Shown: in pieces, positions 40,415-43,054 of the stretch
How the letters are laid out: every line of letters starts with the position of its first letter
Position numbering within the stretch: the stretch's first letter is position 1
Source of the DNA: JAYRGC01 sp041908065
Lineage (GTDB): Bacteria > Pseudomonadota > Alphaproteobacteria > UBA9219
NCBI GenBank assembly: GCA_041908065.1
Contig: JAYRGC010000003.1
Location: 1-43,054, forward strand
Direction of reading: 5' to 3'
Length of the DNA stretch: 43,054 nucleotides
Position numbers and translations under genes: made by a program
Notes under the pieces: model-generated
What the model saw: the letters and a program-made list of their open reading frames with translations, nothing else
Told to the model about the DNA's origin: nothing
Database searches by the model: none

Positions 40415-41884
40415 ATGGCTATCGCGCAAAACCTTGAACTGCGGCATTCGCAGAATCTGATCATGACCCCGCAACTGCGGCAGGCCATCGCCATGCTGCA
40501 AATGTCGGGGATGGAGCTGGGCGAGTTTGTGGCCGCAGAAGTCGAAAAGAACCCGTTTCTTGAAACATCCGATCCGGAAACCGAAATCGAAACCAAGGAT
40601 CGGGACGGCGAAGCCTCGTCTTCGGAAAAAGGCGATGAAAACTCCGCCGAAGACGCCAACGTCTTTGAAGACGGCGGAGGCGATGAAGCATGGGGCGAAG
40701 ATTCTTCCGGTTGGAACAGCCTTTCCCATTCCGGAAGCGGCGGCAGTTTCGATAGCGGCGACGATTTCTCGGCGGCTGAGAACGTCGAGGCCAAGGGCAG
40801 CCTTCGCGATCACGTCATAGGACAGATAAACGTCGATTTCCACGATCCGGCGGAAAGGATGGTGGCGGCGGCTTTGCTGGATCTTTTGGACGACGCCGGA
40901 TACCTGCCCGCCGATCTCAACCTCGCGCGCTCGCAAATGGGCGCGTCACCGGAAATGCTTGAGCGCGTCATCGCCGGATTGCAGAGGATGGATCCGCCCG
41001 GCATCTTCGCTCGTTCCTTGCGCGAATGCCTTGAGATACAGCTGCGCGACAAAAACCGCCTTGATCCCGCCATGAAGATCGTGCTGTCGCATTTGGATCT
41101 GGTTGCCAAACGCGAGAAGGCGGTGCTTGCCAGACTGTGCGGGTTAGGCATCGAAGACGTTTCGGAGATGATATCCGAGATACAGGCGTTGGATCCGCGC
41201 CCCGCCACCTCGTTCGGGACGGAAACGGCGGCCACCCTTACTCCCGACATCTTTCTCCGTCCGCAGGCGGGCGGCGGATGGCATATCGAGCTTAACTCCG
41301 ACAATTTGCCCCGCGTGCTGGTGAACGAGAGGTATTACGCGACAATTCACCGCTCCGGAGCCAAGCTGGACAAGCGCGAGAAGGAATATCTGGGCGAAAG
41401 ATGGCAGAACGCAAATTGGCTGGTGAAGTCGCTGCGGCAGCGGGCTGAAACCATCGTCAAGATAGCGGTGGAGATAGTCCGGCGGCAGGACGCCTTTTTC
41501 GTCCACGGAGTGCAGCACTTGAAGCCGATGGTGTTGCGCGACATCGCCGAGGCGGTGGAGATGCACGAATCCACTGTCAGCCGCGTGACGCAGAACAAGA
41601 CCATAGCTACGCCGCGCGGCATGTTCGATCTGAAGTATTTCTTCACGAACGCCTTGCCGACGGCGGGCGGAGAGGGGTACGAGATAACCTCGACGGCGGT
41701 CAAGGATCGCATCAAGGACTTGATAGCGGCGGAAAATTCCTCAGCCGCGCTTTCCGACGACGCCTTGGCGGACATTCTGCGCCGCGAAGGGATAGACGTG
41801 GCGAGGCGCACCGTCGCCAAGTACCGCGAGGCTTTGCGTATTCCGACCTCGGCCCAGCGCAAAAGGAGATCAAAAGAAAGATGA
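40415..41884 (+). CDS. rpoN: RNA polymerase sigma-54 factor
   Basis: RpoN directs RNA polymerase to -24/-12 promoters that need an AAA+ activator. The 489-aa protein has the Gln-rich region I (LELRHSQNLIMTPQLRQAI), a very acidic region II (about 53-125), a core-binding domain (about 125-315), an HTH (MHESTVSRVTQNK) and the RpoN box ARRTVAKYRE at 463-472. All parts are present and intact. There is no good ribosome site before ATG 40415. In many proteobacteria lptB precedes and hpf and ptsN follow; here none of them is next to it. Two weak -24/-12 candidates in this window lie before motA and shc. Confidence 0.98.
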   Translation: MAIAQNLELRHSQNLIMTPQLRQAIAMLQMSGMELGEFVAAEVEKNPFLETSDPETEIETKDRDGEASSSEKGDENSAEDANVFEDGGGDEAWGEDSSGWNSLSHSGSGGSFDSGDDFSAAENVEAKGSLRDHVIGQINVDFHDPAERMVAAALLDLLDDAGYLPADLNLARSQMGASPEMLERVIAGLQRMDPPGIFARSLRECLEIQLRDKNRLDPAMKIVLSHLDLVAKREKAVLARLCGLGIEDVSEMISEIQALDPRPATSFGTETAATLTPDIFLRPQAGGGWHIELNSDNLPRVLVNERYYATIHRSGAKLDKREKEYLGERWQNANWLVKSLRQRAETIVKIAVEIVRRQDAFFVHGVQHLKPMVLRDIAEAVEMHESTVSRVTQNKTIATPRGMFDLKYFFTNALPTAGGEGYEITSTAVKDRIKDLIAAENSSAALSDDALADILRREGIDVARRTVAKYREALRIPTSAQRKRRSKER

Positions 41885-41886
41885 TC

Positions 41887-42205
41887 CCCTTTTAAAACGG
41901 GCGGGTAGGAAAATAGCTATCATTTTGCGAAGTAGACAGCCAAAGGCCGTCATCTACCCTGTTACGGCCAAAGGCCGTCTTTATGAAGTTATGCGTCATT
42001 GCGAGCCGCCCCTTGGCGGCGAAGCAATCCAGTGCCGTTGCTCCATAAGGTCTGGATTGCTTCGCCGCCCGACAGCGTTAACGCTGTCCAAACCAAAGGG
42101 TGGCGGCTCGCAGACAGCCTTTGGCTGTAAACCTCGCAATGACGGTGCTTGCTGTTGCGTTTGGCTACAAAATTACCCACACGTTTTGCGTAAGAGCCAT
42201 TATCT
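41887..42205. repeat. Largest two-arm palindromic repeat with nested inserts
   Basis: The core is 41995-42143. The left arm has the simple ccttgg loop. The right arm loop carries the module with the perfect 16-base palindrome acagcgttaacgctgt (42072-42087). The right arm is split by a 20-base palindromic segment (42113-42132) flanked by ctcgca at 42107-42112 and 42133-42138. Further palindromes precede it (acggccaaaggccgt at 41964-41978). The outer flank aaaattacccacacgtttt follows at about 42169. It fills the gap between two convergent genes; no gene is seen in it. Confidence 0.85.
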
Positions 42206-42785
42206 AGAGCTTTCGCTTGGCTTCCTTTTGCGCCGTCACCGCAGTCTTTTCCTCTATCCGCGCCGCTGCCTGCGATAGAATGTCGGCCACCGCCTGCGTC
42301 GTTTCGTCGTCGCGATTCAGAACCAGACGCGCCGCGCCGCCGCGCAACGCCATCAACACGACCGCGTCCCCGCCATAATTGGCGGGATTTCCGGCTATCC
42401 CCGCCATGATGTTGGCCAAGCGATTCCTGACTTCGACATCTTCGCCTTTGTCCAACAACTTGCGCCGTTCATCCATGATCATAATGGAAAGGCGATTGCT
42501 GAACCGTCGTTCCGGCGAATTGAACAACGTCTTTCCTCCCGCGTCTATTCCGGCGCGCGACATCAATAGATTAGGCGCGGCGGCGGGCGCGGCCAAATTC
42601 GTTCCGTAGTCCATCGGCCTTATCTGCGCCGTTTCCTGAACGACGGCGGCGGCATCCGGGCGCGTTTCGGGATCGAGGAAAAAAGCGGTCAAAGCCAAAA
42701 AGACCGCCAAAGCCGCAAAAAAGAAAAGGCCGTTTCTAGCCCTTGACTTGCTCTTGCGCCTGATTTTTCCAGTCGAAAGCCCCAT
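42204..42785 (-). CDS. Unknown single-pass membrane protein
   Basis: I do not recognise this protein of 193 aa. After a basic cytoplasmic tail (MGLSTGKIRRKSKSRAR) there is one membrane helix (NGLFFFAALAVFLALTAFFL, about 18-37), and the rest is predicted periplasmic. The periplasmic part has an Ala/Pro-rich stretch, then RRFSNRLSIMIMDERRKLLDKG and a helical C-terminus. ATG 42785 is preferred over 42818 because the basic tail begins there, although the ribosome site is weak. It converges with rpoN across the repeat. The function is unknown. Confidence 0.65.
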   Translation of the reverse strand: MGLSTGKIRRKSKSRARNGLFFFAALAVFLALTAFFLDPETRPDAAAVVQETAQIRPMDYGTNLAAPAAAPNLLMSRAGIDAGGKTLFNSPERRFSNRLSIMIMDERRKLLDKGEDVEVRNRLANIMAGIAGNPANYGGDAVVLMALRGGAARLVLNRDDETTQAVADILSQAAARIEEKTAVTAQKEAKRKL

Positions 42786-42867
42786 GTTTCCCGCATCCCC
42801 GCAGTAACTTCGCCACAAGCTAGGCTTTGTACCATAAAATCATTGAAAAAAGGTAACCTCAGGAAAT

Positions 42868-43054
42868 ATATGACTCTTACACAAAATGGGCGGTTCTGCC
42901 TTGCAAAAAAGGTCGTCATTGCGAGCCGCCGCGTTGGGGGGGACCAAAACCCAGCCCGTGGGCGGGTGGGGGCGGTTTTGGGTGGCCCCCACCGGCGGCG
43001 CGCCCAGAAAAACAGCCGGGGGGTACAAACAAAAAAGAAAGCCCCAACAAACAC
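42868..43054. other. Repeat arm start and low-quality-looking window end
   Basis: The outer flank ctcttacacaaaatgggcgg (from 42873) and the arm start gtcattgcgagccgcc (from 42915) show that another palindromic repeat begins here. From about 42932 the sequence departs into runs of G and C with repeated gggtggg and ccccacc motifs and an A-rich tail. That looks like unreliable contig-end sequence, not a gene. Confidence 0.6.

Overview
The window looks like a chromosomal stretch of an alphaproteobacterium, probably Rhodospirillales-like. The grounds are a squalene-hopene cyclase, a folate-dependent TrmFO, a class II DAHP synthase, MotA/MotB of H+ type, and protein sequences of alphaproteobacterial character. 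It is GC-rich and gene-dense. There is no tRNA, rRNA, CRISPR array or recognisable transposase. Both ends of the window lie in copies of the same dispersed palindromic repeat, which suggests a complete contig that broke at repeats.

Layout. 0.2-3 kb: a chemosensory-like set (CheY-type receiver, CheX-type phosphatase, membrane-bound CheA-like kinase). 3.3-6.2 kb: prfA, a RidA-family gene, then comF with a small unknown gene on the minus strand. 6.4-9.8 kb: shc and trmFO. 10-17.4 kb: an exopolysaccharide operon with a priming sugar-phosphate transferase interrupted by an in-frame TAA, a GT4 glycosyltransferase, a GT2 fused to a PslG-like glycoside hydrolase, a Wzy-like polymerase and a polysaccharide pyruvyl transferase. 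17.7-21.5 kb: a periplasmic alpha-2-macroglobulin-like protein without a thioester (minus strand). 21.7-23.5 kb: motA-motB. 23.5-26.2 kb: chorismate mutase and a GT39-like membrane glycosyltransferase (minus strand). 26.5-30 kb: mfd.

30.5-33.8 kb is an accessory patch of low GC. It holds an XRE regulator whose second half switches to AT-rich DNA, a PLP aminotransferase-fold protein lacking the usual PLP-binding Asp, a decayed duplicate of the 3' end of bioC, and a lone 184-aa gene. Then follow bioH-bioC (minus strand), a hairpin-rich leader with rplK-rplA, class II DAHP synthase, tsaD, an unknown gene, rpoN, and a single-pass membrane protein of unknown function.

A family of modular palindromic repeats occupies most of the larger intergenic gaps, often between convergent genes. 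Isoleucine codon use is unusual for GC-rich DNA: ATA dominates in ordinary genes such as the CheX homologue, while the ribosomal protein gene rplA uses ATC. All gene identities come from reading motifs by eye; no database search was possible.
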